Below, piece by piece: positions 1-7,929 of a stretch of DNA of 18,597 nucleotides (position 1 is its first letter; each line of letters opens with the position of its first letter). Location: the NCBI GenBank assembly GCA_045596625.1, contig JAZOCU010000010.1:1-18597 (forward strand). Reading direction: 5' to 3'. The notes under the pieces are model-generated. The model was not told where the DNA came from, did not search any database, and saw only the letters and a program-made list of their open reading frames with translations. A program made the translations under genes and the position numbers. The DNA is from Firm-04 sp045596625. GTDB taxonomy: Bacteria > Bacillota > Clostridia > Oscillospirales > Ruminococcaceae.

Positions 1-270
1 GCCTATGAGTCTCCGGCAGAGATCCGGATGTTCCGTACCTTAGGTGCCGATGCAGTGGGCATGAGTACTGCCATTGAAGCCATTGCGGCACGGCATTGCG
101 GCATGGAGATCTGCGGGATCTCCTGTATCAGCAATCTGGCAGCAGGCATCAGCCCGACACCTCTGACCCATGAAGAGGTCAAAGAGGCTGCGGATGCGGT
201 GGCACCTCAGTTTTGCGCATTGGTGCAGCGGGTGCTCAGTGCCATTCATGAGGCAAACGACAACGCCTGA
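1..270 (+). CDS. Purine nucleoside phosphorylase, C-terminal part (5' end outside window)
   Basis: This is the last 89 residues of a trimeric-type purine nucleoside phosphorylase, which cleaves inosine or guanosine with phosphate to the free base and ribose 1-phosphate in the cytoplasm. The frame is open from base 1 and reads YESPAEIRMFRTLGADAVGM, followed by a conserved STxxExIxARHxG segment and GISCISNLAAGIS, which are the family's C-terminal base-binding and core motifs. It ends at TGA, 18 bases before the amidohydrolase start, so the two are very likely cotranscribed. Because the N-terminus is missing, I cannot tell whether it prefers inosine/guanosine or has wider specificity. The family call is firm. 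Confidence 0.93.
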   Translation, partial: AYESPAEIRMFRTLGADAVGMSTAIEAIAARHCGMEICGISCISNLAAGISPTPLTHEEVKEAADAVAPQFCALVQRVLSAIHEANDNA

Positions 271-288
271 TTGTGAAAGGAGCATGCA

Positions 289-1560
289 ATGATTCGTTTT
301 TATAACGGCAGAATTCTGACACTTGCCAACGACTGTACCGTGCAGCGAGGTGCTCTCTGGACAGATGGCGATCGCATTGCATTGGTAGGAGAAGAACCGG
401 AGCAATTGCCTGCATTTGAGCGTGAAATTGATTTGCAGGGCAACCTTCTGATGCCATCCTTCAAAAATGCCCATACCCATTCGGGCATGACCTTTTTACG
501 TGCATTTGCAGAGGATGTTCCGCTGCAGGAATGGCTGTTTGAGAAGGTTTTTCCCTATGAGGCAAAGCTTTCCGAGGAGGATGTCTATGTCTTTACCCGG
601 CTTGCGATTTTAGAATATCTTTCTTCGGGCACCACGGCAGCCTTTGATATGTATCTGACCCCCAAGACGACGGCACAGGCAAGCATCGAATGCGGAATGC
701 GTACCGTATTATGCAGCGGCGTCAGCGGCGATGCAGAGGATATTGATCGGTTATATCAGCAATATCAGCAGTTTCGGCAGTATCATCCGCTTGTGACCTA
801 TCGGTTGGGTTTTCATGCCGAATACACCAGCTCTCCGGCATTGCGCCGAGAGATTGCAAAGCTTGCACAGGCAGAGCATGCACCGGTCTATATGCATATC
901 AGCGAGACGCAAAAGGAGCATCAGGAATGTATCGAGCGAAACGGATGCAGTCCGGCGGTGCATTTTGAGGAGCTTGGTCTTTGGGAGCATGGCGGCGGCG
1001 GTTTCCATGGTGTATGGCTTGATGAGGCAGATCGGGCAGTATTTCGCCGCAATGGATTGTGGCTTGTGAGCTGTCCGGCATCCAATGCAAAGCTTGCAAG
1101 CGGTATTGCGCCGCTGACGGATTGTGATCGGGAGGGCGTGAAGCTTGCACTGGGTACAGACGGCCCTGCCAGCAACAATGCACTGGATATGTTCCGTGAG
1201 ATGTATCTGGGAACGGTATTGCAGCGTATCCGTTATCAAGATGCGGCTGCCTTGCCGGCAACTGCGATGCTGAAGGCGGCAACGGTAGGTGCCGCAAGAG
1301 CAATGGGCCTTTTGGATTGCGATACGTTGGAGGTCGGCAAGCAGGCAGATCTGATCGTGATCGATCTGTCCCATCCCAATCTGCAGCCTGAGCATGATAT
1401 TGTGCGCGGATTGGTGTTCAGCGGCGGAAAGCAGGATATCACCCTGACCATGTGTGCCGGAAAGATTTTATATGAAAATGGTGAATATTTCTGTGGCTTG
1501 GATCCGGAAGCCGTGTATGCAGAGGCGCAACAACGTGCCAAGCGGCTGACGCAGTCTTGA
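289..1560 (+). CDS. mtaD: Amidohydrolase, probable 5'-methylthioadenosine/S-adenosylhomocysteine deaminase
   Basis: A 423-residue TIM-barrel amidohydrolase of the TRZ/ATZ/MtaD group. Metal-binding residues are visible in order: H62 and H64 in NAHTHSGM, H176 in FHAEY, H203 with E206 in MHISET, and D291 in LGTDGPASNN. The C-terminal KQADLIVIDL is the usual return to the small beta domain. Known members deaminate adenosine-type nucleosides (MTA, SAH, adenosine) to the inosine form. The upstream purine nucleoside phosphorylase would act on such products, which supports a salvage role, but related amidohydrolases use other substrates, so the exact substrate is inferred. The ATG at 289 has AAGGAG about 8 bases upstream. 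A strong terminator follows at 1576. Confidence 0.8.
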   Translation: MIRFYNGRILTLANDCTVQRGALWTDGDRIALVGEEPEQLPAFEREIDLQGNLLMPSFKNAHTHSGMTFLRAFAEDVPLQEWLFEKVFPYEAKLSEEDVYVFTRLAILEYLSSGTTAAFDMYLTPKTTAQASIECGMRTVLCSGVSGDAEDIDRLYQQYQQFRQYHPLVTYRLGFHAEYTSSPALRREIAKLAQAEHAPVYMHISETQKEHQECIERNGCSPAVHFEELGLWEHGGGGFHGVWLDEADRAVFRRNGLWLVSCPASNAKLASGIAPLTDCDREGVKLALGTDGPASNNALDMFREMYLGTVLQRIRYQDAAALPATAMLKAATVGAARAMGLLDCDTLEVGKQADLIVIDLSHPNLQPEHDIVRGLVFSGGKQDITLTMCAGKILYENGEYFCGLDPEAVYAEAQQRAKRLTQS

Positions 1561-1575
1561 TCCGGAATCAAACAA

Positions 1576-1612
1576 ACCGACCTTTGCCGAATCGGGCAAG
1601 GGTCGGTTTTTT
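1576..1612 (+). terminator. Rho-independent terminator after the mtaD-like gene
   Basis: ACCGACCTTTGCC pairs with GGCAAGGGTCGGT (13 bp, one G-T wobble, short loop) and is followed by a run of six T. It lies 15 bases after the stop codon and ends the purine salvage operon. Confidence 0.9.
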
Positions 1613-1616
1613 GCGT

Positions 1617-1651
1617 AAAAAAATGCCCTGCGATCTTGAAAAACCGCAGGG
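1617..1651 (-). terminator. Rho-independent terminator of the fab/acc operon
   Basis: Read on the minus strand, CCCTGCG and CGCAGGG form a perfect 7 bp stem around a 12-base loop, followed by CA and seven T. It lies about 60 bases after the accA stop and is placed back to back with the plus-strand terminator at 1576. Confidence 0.8.
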
Positions 1652-1711
1652 AAAAAACATAGGATATGGGAGAATGAAATAAAAAGGAGATAACAAAAAT
1701 TTGGAATACGA

Positions 1712-2503
1712 TTATTCGTCACGGTATACACCGAAGGCACGATAACGATGATAACGGTTTTCCAGCAGATCGTATTTCCGCATCGAGGACAGATGACAGA
1801 TATCCTCTACCAGAGTACGCTTGAGATTTTCGCACATCATATCGAAATGGGTAAAATCTTCGGGAATAATGGTTTCGGCAACCTGAAAATCCTGCATATC
1901 CTTGGCAGTGATATGCAGTGCTTCGCAGGCTTCCTCCACACGCTGTGCATCCTTCCAAAGAATATTGGCACAGCCTTCGGGCGCAATCACAGAATACACG
2001 GCGTTTTCCAGCATATAGACACGGTCTGCCACAGCAAGACCCAATGCACCGCCGCTGCCGCCTTCTCCGATGATAACAGAGATGACCGGGGTACGCAGTC
2101 CCATCATTTCCACGAGATTTTCGGCGATCGCTTCCCCCTGTCCGCGTTCTTCGGCATCCACGCCACAGAACGCACCCATAGTATCCACAAAGCAAACTAC
2201 AGGACGATGAAATTTTTCTGCCTGCTTCATCAGACGCAGTGCCTTGCGATAGCCTTCGGGCTTGGGACAGCCGAAATTGTGATCCATTCTGGATTGCAGA
2301 TCGGTACCTTTTTCGATGCCGATATAAGTCGTGGGGATACCGCCCAGATAACCGATACCGCCGATGATAGCGGCATCATCGGCAAAACGGCGGTCTCCGT
2401 GAAGATCGATCCGCTTATCGAACAGCTCTGCGATATAGGCGGAAGCTGTAGGGCGTGCGCCTGCACGGGCGTTTTTGAATTGCTGATAAATGCTTTTGCT
2501 CAT
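1712..2503 (-). CDS. accA: Acetyl-CoA carboxylase carboxyltransferase subunit alpha
   Basis: A 263-residue alpha subunit of the acetyl-CoA carboxylase carboxyltransferase, which with AccD moves the carboxyl group from biotinylated carrier protein to acetyl-CoA, giving malonyl-CoA. Visible family segments: YIGIEKGTDLQSRMDHNFG (about 60-78), FVDTMGAFCGVDAEERGQG (105-123) and the oxyanion-hole region GEGGSGGALGL (147-157). I chose the ATG at 2503 (MSKSIYQQF): its ATG overlaps the accD TGA as ATGA and has AGGAAG upstream. A longer in-frame reading to 2536 would overlap accD by 37 bases for no gain. The N-terminal helix seen in longer proteobacterial AccA is short, as is usual in Clostridia. It is the last gene of the operon. 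Confidence 0.95.
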   Translation of the reverse strand: MSKSIYQQFKNARAGARPTASAYIAELFDKRIDLHGDRRFADDAAIIGGIGYLGGIPTTYIGIEKGTDLQSRMDHNFGCPKPEGYRKALRLMKQAEKFHRPVVCFVDTMGAFCGVDAEERGQGEAIAENLVEMMGLRTPVISVIIGEGGSGGALGLAVADRVYMLENAVYSVIAPEGCANILWKDAQRVEEACEALHITAKDMQDFQVAETIIPEDFTHFDMMCENLKRTLVEDICHLSSMRKYDLLENRYHRYRAFGVYRDE

Positions 2504-3336
2504 GCGGATCTTCCTGCCTTTCGATGCTGTGCACAAAGCAGCGTAATGGTTTCCTTCATATTTTCACGTTCTACGATCGCATCGATAAAGCCGTGTTCCA
2601 GAAGGAATTCTGCGGTCTGAAAATTTTCGGGGAAAGCAGCCTTGGCGGTTTGCTGGATGACACGTTTTCCGGCAAAGCCCACCAGTGCCTTTGGTTCGGC
2701 AAGGATGATATCCCCCTGCATAGCAAAGCTTGCGGTAACGCCGCCGGTGGTGGGATCGGTCAGTACCGGAAGATAGAGATTGCCTGCCTGTCCATGACGC
2801 TGCACAGCGCCGCTGACCTTTGCCATCTGCATCAGCGAAAGAATACTTTCCTGCATTCTGGCACCGCCGGAGCAGCAAAAGCCCACAACAGGCAATTTCT
2901 GTTTTGTGGCATATTCAAATAACCGTGTGATTTTTTCGCCCACTGCAGAGCCCATGCTTGCCATAATAAAACGGGAATCCATCACAAAGATGCATACAGG
3001 TACATTTCCGATCTTTGCTCTGCCGCAGAGCACGGCTTCTTTTTCACCGGTCTGTTCCTTGGCTTGTGCGAGCTTCTGGTCATATTTTGGAAAATCGAGA
3101 AAATTCTTGCTTTCGATCGCAGAGAACATTTCTTTGAACGTACCGTCATCGCAGATGAGCTTGATCCGATCTCTGGGCGCAACACGAAAATAGCTGCCGC
3201 ACTCGGTACAGATCATATGATGCTTCATCAGCGTCTTTTTCGAGAGCTCTGCCTCACAATGCTTGCAGATGAGGCGCTCGTCTTTTTTGGAATCAAAGCG
3301 CAGTGCTTCTTTTACCTTATGAATCAATTTGTCCAT
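2500..3336 (-). CDS. accD: Acetyl-CoA carboxylase carboxyltransferase subunit beta
   Basis: A 278-residue beta subunit of the acetyl-CoA carboxylase carboxyltransferase. The N-terminal zinc ribbon is intact: C24, C27, C43 and C46 (CKHC, then CTEC). The crotonase-like core shows FVMDSRFIMASMGSAVGEKI and CCSGGARMQESILSLMQMAK, followed by DPTTGGVTASFAMQGDI, all typical of AccD. I chose the ATG at 3336, preceded at ideal spacing by AAGGAG; a GTG at 3351 that overlaps the fabZ stop is also in frame but would put this ribosome binding site inside the gene. It is coupled to accA by an ATGA overlap. AccB and AccC, its partners, are not in this operon. Confidence 0.95.
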   Translation of the reverse strand: MDKLIHKVKEALRFDSKKDERLICKHCEAELSKKTLMKHHMICTECGSYFRVAPRDRIKLICDDGTFKEMFSAIESKNFLDFPKYDQKLAQAKEQTGEKEAVLCGRAKIGNVPVCIFVMDSRFIMASMGSAVGEKITRLFEYATKQKLPVVGFCCSGGARMQESILSLMQMAKVSGAVQRHGQAGNLYLPVLTDPTTGGVTASFAMQGDIILAEPKALVGFAGKRVIQQTAKAAFPENFQTAEFLLEHGFIDAIVERENMKETITLLCAQHRKAGRSA

Positions 3337-3342
3337 GGATGA

Positions 3343-3348
3343 CTCCTT
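3343..3348 (-). promoter_or_regulatory. Ribosome binding site deciding the accD start
   Basis: AAGGAG on the minus strand, six bases before the ATG at 3336 and touching the fabZ stop codon. It favours that ATG over the in-frame GTG at 3351 and implies translational coupling of fabZ and accD. Confidence 0.75.
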
Positions 3349-3770
3349 CACAGCATTTGGACAGCGAACGAGAACTCCGCACTGATGCAGAGACGATCAC
3401 CGACATAGCCCTTGCCGCTCGCAAAATAAAAAGGTGCTTTCGCCTTGGTAATGACGCATTCTGTGCGGAACACATCGCCGGGCTTTACCGGATTGCGAAA
3501 CCGCACATGATCAAGCCCGGTATACAGAGTACGGACAGATGTGCTGTCCTTGAGCTGTTCCTGCAGCAGCACACAGGTGGATTGTGCAAGGATCTCGCAT
3601 AAGATCACACCGGGAACGATCGGTTCATCGGGGAAATGCCCCTGTAAAAACCATTCATCGCCTTTGATTTCCAGCTTGCCATGTGCAACCTGATCCACAA
3701 CGGAGGCTTCATCCAGCAGCAGCATGGTATCCCGATGGGGGAGGATCTGCATCAGTTCCTGTCGATTCAT
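3348..3770 (-). CDS. fabZ: 3-hydroxyacyl-ACP dehydratase FabZ
   Basis: A 140-residue hot-dog-fold dehydratase that removes water from 3-hydroxyacyl-ACP to give trans-2-enoyl-ACP. The motifs LPHRDTMLLLDE (10-21) and GHFPDEPIVPGVILCEILAQ (44-63) hold the expected catalytic H45 and E59. Length is normal for FabZ. The start ATG overlaps the fabF TGA as ATGA, and AGGAAGGTGAAGG precedes it. In many Clostridia accB stands between fabF and fabZ and accC between fabZ and accD; here both junctions are direct. No FabA, FabM or second dehydratase lies nearby, so how unsaturated fatty acids are made cannot be told from this window. Confidence 0.95.
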   Translation of the reverse strand: MNRQELMQILPHRDTMLLLDEASVVDQVAHGKLEIKGDEWFLQGHFPDEPIVPGVILCEILAQSTCVLLQEQLKDSTSVRTLYTGLDHVRFRNPVKPGDVFRTECVITKAKAPFYFASGKGYVGDRLCISAEFSFAVQML

Positions 3771-4996
3771 GCCTTCACCTTCCTGAATGCGACACAGGCA
3801 TTATGACCGCCGAAGCCCAAGGAGGTGGAAATTGCAAGAGAGAGAGGCGTTTTCACAGCGGTATTGGGGGTGTAATTCAGATCGCAGTCCGGATCAGCCT
3901 GCTGCAGATTGATGGTAGGCGGAATGATGTCATTCTGCAAAGCAAGGATGGCAGCAATGGCTTCAACAGCACCGGCTGCACCCAGCATATGACCGGTCAT
4001 GGATTTGGTAGAGCTGATATGCAGCTTAGCGGCATCCTCACCGAAGGCTTTTTTCAGCGCCATGGTTTCGGTACGATCATTCATCGGTGTGCCTGTGCCA
4101 TGAGCATTGACATAGATTTCGCAAGGATCCACAGAAAGATCACCGCAAGCCAGGGTAATGGCTCTTGCCACTTGTGAAGCCTCGGGATCGGGTGCTGTGA
4201 CATGATGGGCATCGCAGGTTGCGCCATAGCCGCAGACCTCTGCATAGATTTTGGCACCGCGTGCAGCAGCGTGCTCATATTCTTCAAGGATCAGAGTACC
4301 GGCACCTTCGCCCATGACGAAGCCGCCCCTGCGGGCATCGAAGGGGATGGAAGCCATATTGAGATCCTCAGCACTGTTGAGCGCCATAGCATTGCCGAAG
4401 CCAACCAGAGCCAACGGCGTAATGGCAGCTTCACTGCCGCCGCAGATGATTGCCGTCTGCGCTCCCATAGCGATGGCACGATAGGCCTCTCCGATAGCGG
4501 TGGTGCCGGTGGCACAGGCAGTAGAAACTGCCATGTTGGCTCCTTTGGCATTAAAGCGGATCGCAATATTGCCGGCTGCGATATTATAGATCATTTTGCT
4601 GATAAACTGCGGCTGTACCTTACGGGGGCCGCCATCCAGCATAGCCTGATGCTGTGCACAAAGAGTCGTAAAGCCGCCGATGCCGGAGCCGAAATAGACA
4701 CCCAGCTCCTCAGGATCGAGGGTGCCTTGAATGCCGCTGTCATTGACAGCCTCTTCGGAAGCAGCCAGCGCAAACTGTACAAAGCGATCGGTTTTTCTGG
4801 CAGTCATTTTATCGAGCACTGTCGCAGGATCAAAATCCTTGACTTCGGCAGCCAGCTTCCATTGATATGCAGAAGCATCAAAGGCGGTGATCGGAGCAAT
4901 ACCGTTGGTTCCGTTCAGAATCGCTTCCCAGAATGCAGGAACCGTATTTCCCACAGGCGTCACAGCACCGATACCGGTAACAACAACACGTTTCAT
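3767..4996 (-). CDS. fabF: 3-oxoacyl-ACP synthase II (FabF)
   Basis: A 409-residue elongating condensing enzyme of the thiolase fold, which joins malonyl-ACP to acyl-ACP. The Cys-His-His triad is present: C161 in VSTACATGTTAIG, H299 in VNAHGTGTPMND and H336 in STKSMTGHMLGAAGAVE. The N-terminus MKRVVVTGIGAVTPVG and the C-terminal SLGFGGHNACVAFRK are canonical, so the gene is full length. AAGGAAGAAGAATC precedes the ATG. There are 27 bases between it and fabG upstream and a 4-base overlap with fabZ downstream. It is the only elongating synthase in the cluster. Confidence 0.96.
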   Translation of the reverse strand: MKRVVVTGIGAVTPVGNTVPAFWEAILNGTNGIAPITAFDASAYQWKLAAEVKDFDPATVLDKMTARKTDRFVQFALAASEEAVNDSGIQGTLDPEELGVYFGSGIGGFTTLCAQHQAMLDGGPRKVQPQFISKMIYNIAAGNIAIRFNAKGANMAVSTACATGTTAIGEAYRAIAMGAQTAIICGGSEAAITPLALVGFGNAMALNSAEDLNMASIPFDARRGGFVMGEGAGTLILEEYEHAAARGAKIYAEVCGYGATCDAHHVTAPDPEASQVARAITLACGDLSVDPCEIYVNAHGTGTPMNDRTETMALKKAFGEDAAKLHISSTKSMTGHMLGAAGAVEAIAAILALQNDIIPPTINLQQADPDCDLNYTPNTAVKTPLSLAISTSLGFGGHNACVAFRKVKA

Positions 4997-5023
4997 GATT
5001 CTTCTTCCTTTCTGATCGTAGGA

Positions 5024-5761
5024 TTACATTGCCATACCGCCATCGATCCGGATTACTTCACCGGTGATATAATCGGCGGCAGGGGAAGCGAGGAATGCGA
5101 CCAGAGCTGCAACCTCTTCAGGCTTGCCCATGCGTTTCATGGGGATTGCATCAAGCACTTCGGGTTTATCCCGGAATGCTTCTGTCATATCGGTTTCGAT
5201 GAATCCCGGTGCGATGGCATTGCAGCAGATGCCGCGGGGCGCAAGCTCTTTTGCAATGCTTTTGGTCATACCGATGAGACCTGCTTTGGATGCTGCATAG
5301 TTGACCTGACCCGCATTGCCCATGAGTCCGGCAACAGAGCTGATATTGATAATCTTACCGCTGCGCTGCTTTGCCATAATCGGATAGACCTGCTTGAGTA
5401 CATTGAATGCACCGGTCAGATTGATATTCAGTACTGCTTCAAATTCCTCGGGCTTCATGGAAAGCATCAGCTTATCTTTGGTGATGCCGGCGTTGTTGAC
5501 GACAATATCAATGGCGCCATAGGCTTTGTGGATTTCAGAGAAGATTTCTTTGGTCTGTGCAAAATCGGAGACATCACAGCAAAATGCGGCAGCTTTGCCG
5601 GGATAGGCATCCAGCAGAGCCAGAGTTTCCTCAGCCTTTTGCGCATTGCCGGCATACAGCAGAATCACATTGGCACCGGCTTGGGCAAGGGCAATGCAGA
5701 CTGCTCTGCCGATTCCTCTGGAGCCGCCTGTGACAACGGCAGTTTTTCCGTTTAAGTTCAT
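5024..5761 (-). CDS. fabG: 3-oxoacyl-ACP reductase FabG
   Basis: A 245-residue short-chain dehydrogenase that reduces 3-oxoacyl-ACP with NADPH. The nucleotide-binding TGGSRGIG is at 11-18, NNAG at 89-92, and the catalytic S142, Y155 and K159 appear in NISSVAG and YAASKAG. The C-terminal YITGEVIRIDGGMAM is typical of FabG. The start lies 3 bases after the fabD stop, so the genes are translationally coupled. The position between fabD and fabF is the standard Firmicutes order and removes most doubt about which short-chain dehydrogenase this is. Confidence 0.95.
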   Translation of the reverse strand: MNLNGKTAVVTGGSRGIGRAVCIALAQAGANVILLYAGNAQKAEETLALLDAYPGKAAAFCCDVSDFAQTKEIFSEIHKAYGAIDIVVNNAGITKDKLMLSMKPEEFEAVLNINLTGAFNVLKQVYPIMAKQRSGKIINISSVAGLMGNAGQVNYAASKAGLIGMTKSIAKELAPRGICCNAIAPGFIETDMTEAFRDKPEVLDAIPMKRMGKPEEVAALVAFLASPAADYITGEVIRIDGGMAM

Positions 5762-5764
5762 AGA

Positions 5765-6682
5765 TTATGCCTCCTTCAATGCGGCTATGGCGTTTGCCAT
5801 AGATTCCGGATCTTCCACAGCAAATGCCCGAACAGAGGGATCAATTTTGCCAATCAGCTTTGTCAGCGTATTGCCCACACCGCATTCGATGAAGATGTCA
5901 TAGCCCTCACTGACCATACGGCGTATGGTATCCACCCAGCGCACAGGATTATGAATTTGCGCCTGCATCCATGCATGCCCGTTCTCGCCATAGGGCTCGG
6001 CATAGGTATTGCCGTAAACGGGCAGAGCAGGCTTGGTGTAAGGATATTGCTGCAGTGCTTCTCCGAATTCCTCGGCGGCGGGCTGCATCATCGGAGAGTG
6101 GAAGCCTCCTCCCACAGCCAGAGGCAAAGCACGACCGCCTGCTTTTTTGACATCCTCGGTAAAGGCAGGCAGTGCTTCGGAACGTCCTGCACATACCACT
6201 TGACCGGGTGCGTTATCGTTGACGGCATAGACACCTTCATGTGCATGACAAAGTGCCTCTACCGCAGATTTTTCCAGTTTCAGAACAGCCACCATAGATG
6301 CCGGGGCAGCAGCGGCAGCCTTTGCCATGGCTTCTCCTCGCTTGCAGGCGATGGCAAAGCCTTCTTGGGCAGAATAGGCACCGCCGAATGCCAGAGCAGG
6401 AATCTCTCCGAGAGAGAATCCGGCAAGACCATCGGCTTGGATACCGGCTTCCTGTAAAGCCAGTGCAGCAGCCAGATCGGTCAGATACAGACAAGGCTGT
6501 GTATTTTGGGTCTGCTTGAGCGTTTCCGCATCGGAATCGAAGCATTGCTGCAGCGTACCGGGACGCATGGCTTCTGCGGCATCGAATATGGCACGCACTG
6601 CCGGGCTTTGATCATAGAATGCTTTGCCCATTCCGCTGTGCTGTGCACCTTGCCCCGAAAAAACGAATGCTATTTTACCCAT
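5765..6682 (-). CDS. fabD: Malonyl-CoA:ACP transacylase FabD
   Basis: A 305-residue malonyltransferase that loads malonyl groups onto ACP for elongation. The N-terminal FVFSGQGAQHSGMGK, the nucleophile S90 in GFSLGE (many homologues have H or L at the second position) and H195 in VGGGFHSPMM identify it. The C-terminal FIECGVGNTLTKLIGKI is also typical. The ATG at 6682 has AAAGGAG eight bases upstream, lying within the end of fabK, so the two genes overlap by 13 bases. Length is normal. Confidence 0.94.
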   Translation of the reverse strand: MGKIAFVFSGQGAQHSGMGKAFYDQSPAVRAIFDAAEAMRPGTLQQCFDSDAETLKQTQNTQPCLYLTDLAAALALQEAGIQADGLAGFSLGEIPALAFGGAYSAQEGFAIACKRGEAMAKAAAAAPASMVAVLKLEKSAVEALCHAHEGVYAVNDNAPGQVVCAGRSEALPAFTEDVKKAGGRALPLAVGGGFHSPMMQPAAEEFGEALQQYPYTKPALPVYGNTYAEPYGENGHAWMQAQIHNPVRWVDTIRRMVSEGYDIFIECGVGNTLTKLIGKIDPSVRAFAVEDPESMANAIAALKEA

Positions 6683-7617
6683 TGCTGCGCTCCTTTCAAA
6701 AGCAGTTCCGCCTCATTGCAGACAGATTGTACGATGGCTGCGGCAGGTTCTTGCTGACGCACCATACCGCTGATTTGACCGGCTAAGAGGCAGCCGGTTT
6801 TGGCATCTCCCTCCACAGCACGACGCAAAGCGCCAACGCCCAATGCGGCAACGGATTCGGCCGTTGCATCGGGGGCATATTCCTGCTGCAGAAAGTTTCG
6901 GGAAAATTGATTTTTGATACACCGGCAAGTATTGCCGCCAAAGCGTCTGCCGGTGGTAACGGTTGAAACATCGCTTGCTTTGAGCACAGCCGCCTTATAG
7001 CTTGGATGAATGCTGCATTCTTCGGCAACTAAGAAGCGGGTGCCCATCTGTACGCCGACAGCGCCCAGCATAAAAGCAGCCGCCATCCCTCTGCCGTCAG
7101 CGATGCCGCCGGCAGCCAATACGGGGATGGAAACTGCAGCAGCAACCTGCGGTACCAAAGCCATGGTGGTAAGCTCTCCGATGTGGCCGCCGGATTCCTG
7201 TCCTTCGGCAATGACGGCAGCAGCGCCGGTGCGTTCTGCGATCTGCGCCATTGCGACCGAGGCAACGACTGGGATCACGGCAATGCCGGCTTCCTGCCAC
7301 ATCGGCATGAATTTTGCAGGACTTCCCGCACCGGTCGTGACCACAGCCACATGTTCCTCTGCAACCACAGCAGCGATCTCTTCAGCCATCGGGCTCATGA
7401 GCATGATGTTGACGCCAAAGGGCTTATCGGTCAGGGTACGCGCCAGCCGGATCTGCTCGCGGAGCGCCTCTGCGCTTTCCCGCATACCGGAGATAATGCC
7501 CAAACCGCCTGCTTCCGAAACGGCAGCAGCCAGTTTTGCATCTGAGATCCATGCCATACCGCCTTGAAATACAGGATATTGTATTCCGATGCGTTCACAA
7601 ATTGGAGAGCTTAACAT
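6670..7617 (-). CDS. fabK: Flavin-dependent enoyl-ACP reductase FabK
   Basis: A 315-residue FMN TIM-barrel protein of the nitronate monooxygenase/FabK family, which reduces trans-2-enoyl-ACP in the last step of each elongation cycle. Visible motifs: YPVFQGGMAWI (14-24), the EGQESGGHIGE segment (138-148) with the family's conserved H145, and the phosphate-binding AAGGIADGRG and GAVGVQMGTRFL. The position between acpP and fabD makes FabK the likely function, rather than nitronate monooxygenase. No FabI, FabL or FabV is in the window. FabK enzymes are known to resist triclosan, so the organism may too if this is its only enoyl reductase. AGGAAAGGAA precedes the ATG. Confidence 0.93.
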   Translation of the reverse strand: MLSSPICERIGIQYPVFQGGMAWISDAKLAAAVSEAGGLGIISGMRESAEALREQIRLARTLTDKPFGVNIMLMSPMAEEIAAVVAEEHVAVVTTGAGSPAKFMPMWQEAGIAVIPVVASVAMAQIAERTGAAAVIAEGQESGGHIGELTTMALVPQVAAAVSIPVLAAGGIADGRGMAAAFMLGAVGVQMGTRFLVAEECSIHPSYKAAVLKASDVSTVTTGRRFGGNTCRCIKNQFSRNFLQQEYAPDATAESVAALGVGALRRAVEGDAKTGCLLAGQISGMVRQQEPAAAIVQSVCNEAELLLKGAQQWVK

Positions 7618-7646
7618 AAACGGTTCCTTTCCTTATGGTTTCAGAA

Positions 7647-7871
7647 TCAAGCGTTTTGACCTTCCTCGATCTTTGCGGTCAGATCGCCGATGGTCTTGAG
7701 GGCAGGATCCATCTCAACGGATACGCCGAACTCATCCTCGACCGTCATCAGCAGCTCAGCGATATCCAGAGAATCAATGCCAAGAGACTCAAAATCAGTG
7801 GAAGCATTCAGCTCAGCAGCATCACAATCAATGTTCTCAGCGATCAGTGCGATCAGTTTTTCCTGTACCAT
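7647..7871 (-). CDS. acpP: Acyl carrier protein
   Basis: A 74-residue acidic carrier protein. S34 in the motif GIDSLDIAELLM is the site for the 4'-phosphopantetheine arm that holds growing acyl chains. The length, four-helix pattern and acidic residues are all standard. AAAGGAG stands before the ATG. It lies 57 bases after fabH and 29 bases before fabK, the widest spacings among the first genes of this operon; the fabH-acpP gap carries a small inverted repeat. Confidence 0.96.
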   Translation of the reverse strand: MVQEKLIALIAENIDCDAAELNASTDFESLGIDSLDIAELLMTVEDEFGVSVEMDPALKTIGDLTAKIEEGQNA

Positions 7872-7911
7872 GGTAAAATCTCCTTTATTATAAAAAATAG
7901 AATATATGGAT

Positions 7912-7929
7912 ACCTGTGAATCGACAGGT
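7912..7929 (-). repeat. Small inverted repeat between fabH and acpP
   Basis: ACCTGT and ACAGGT flank a 6-base loop and overlap the fabH stop codon. On the minus strand no T-run follows directly, so it is not a full terminator; it might act as an RNA processing or stability element ahead of acpP. Confidence 0.35.

Noticed and set aside
4202..5755. A 517-codon open frame on the plus strand opposite fabF and fabG
   Set aside because: It lies wholly antisense to two well-recognised genes, spans their junction, has no family motif, and its composition is that of a reverse-strand shadow.
7872..7928. A TATAAT just before acpP as a separate acpP promoter
   Set aside because: It directly abuts the AAAGGAG ribosome site, so a transcript would start within or after that site, and no -35 lies at normal spacing.
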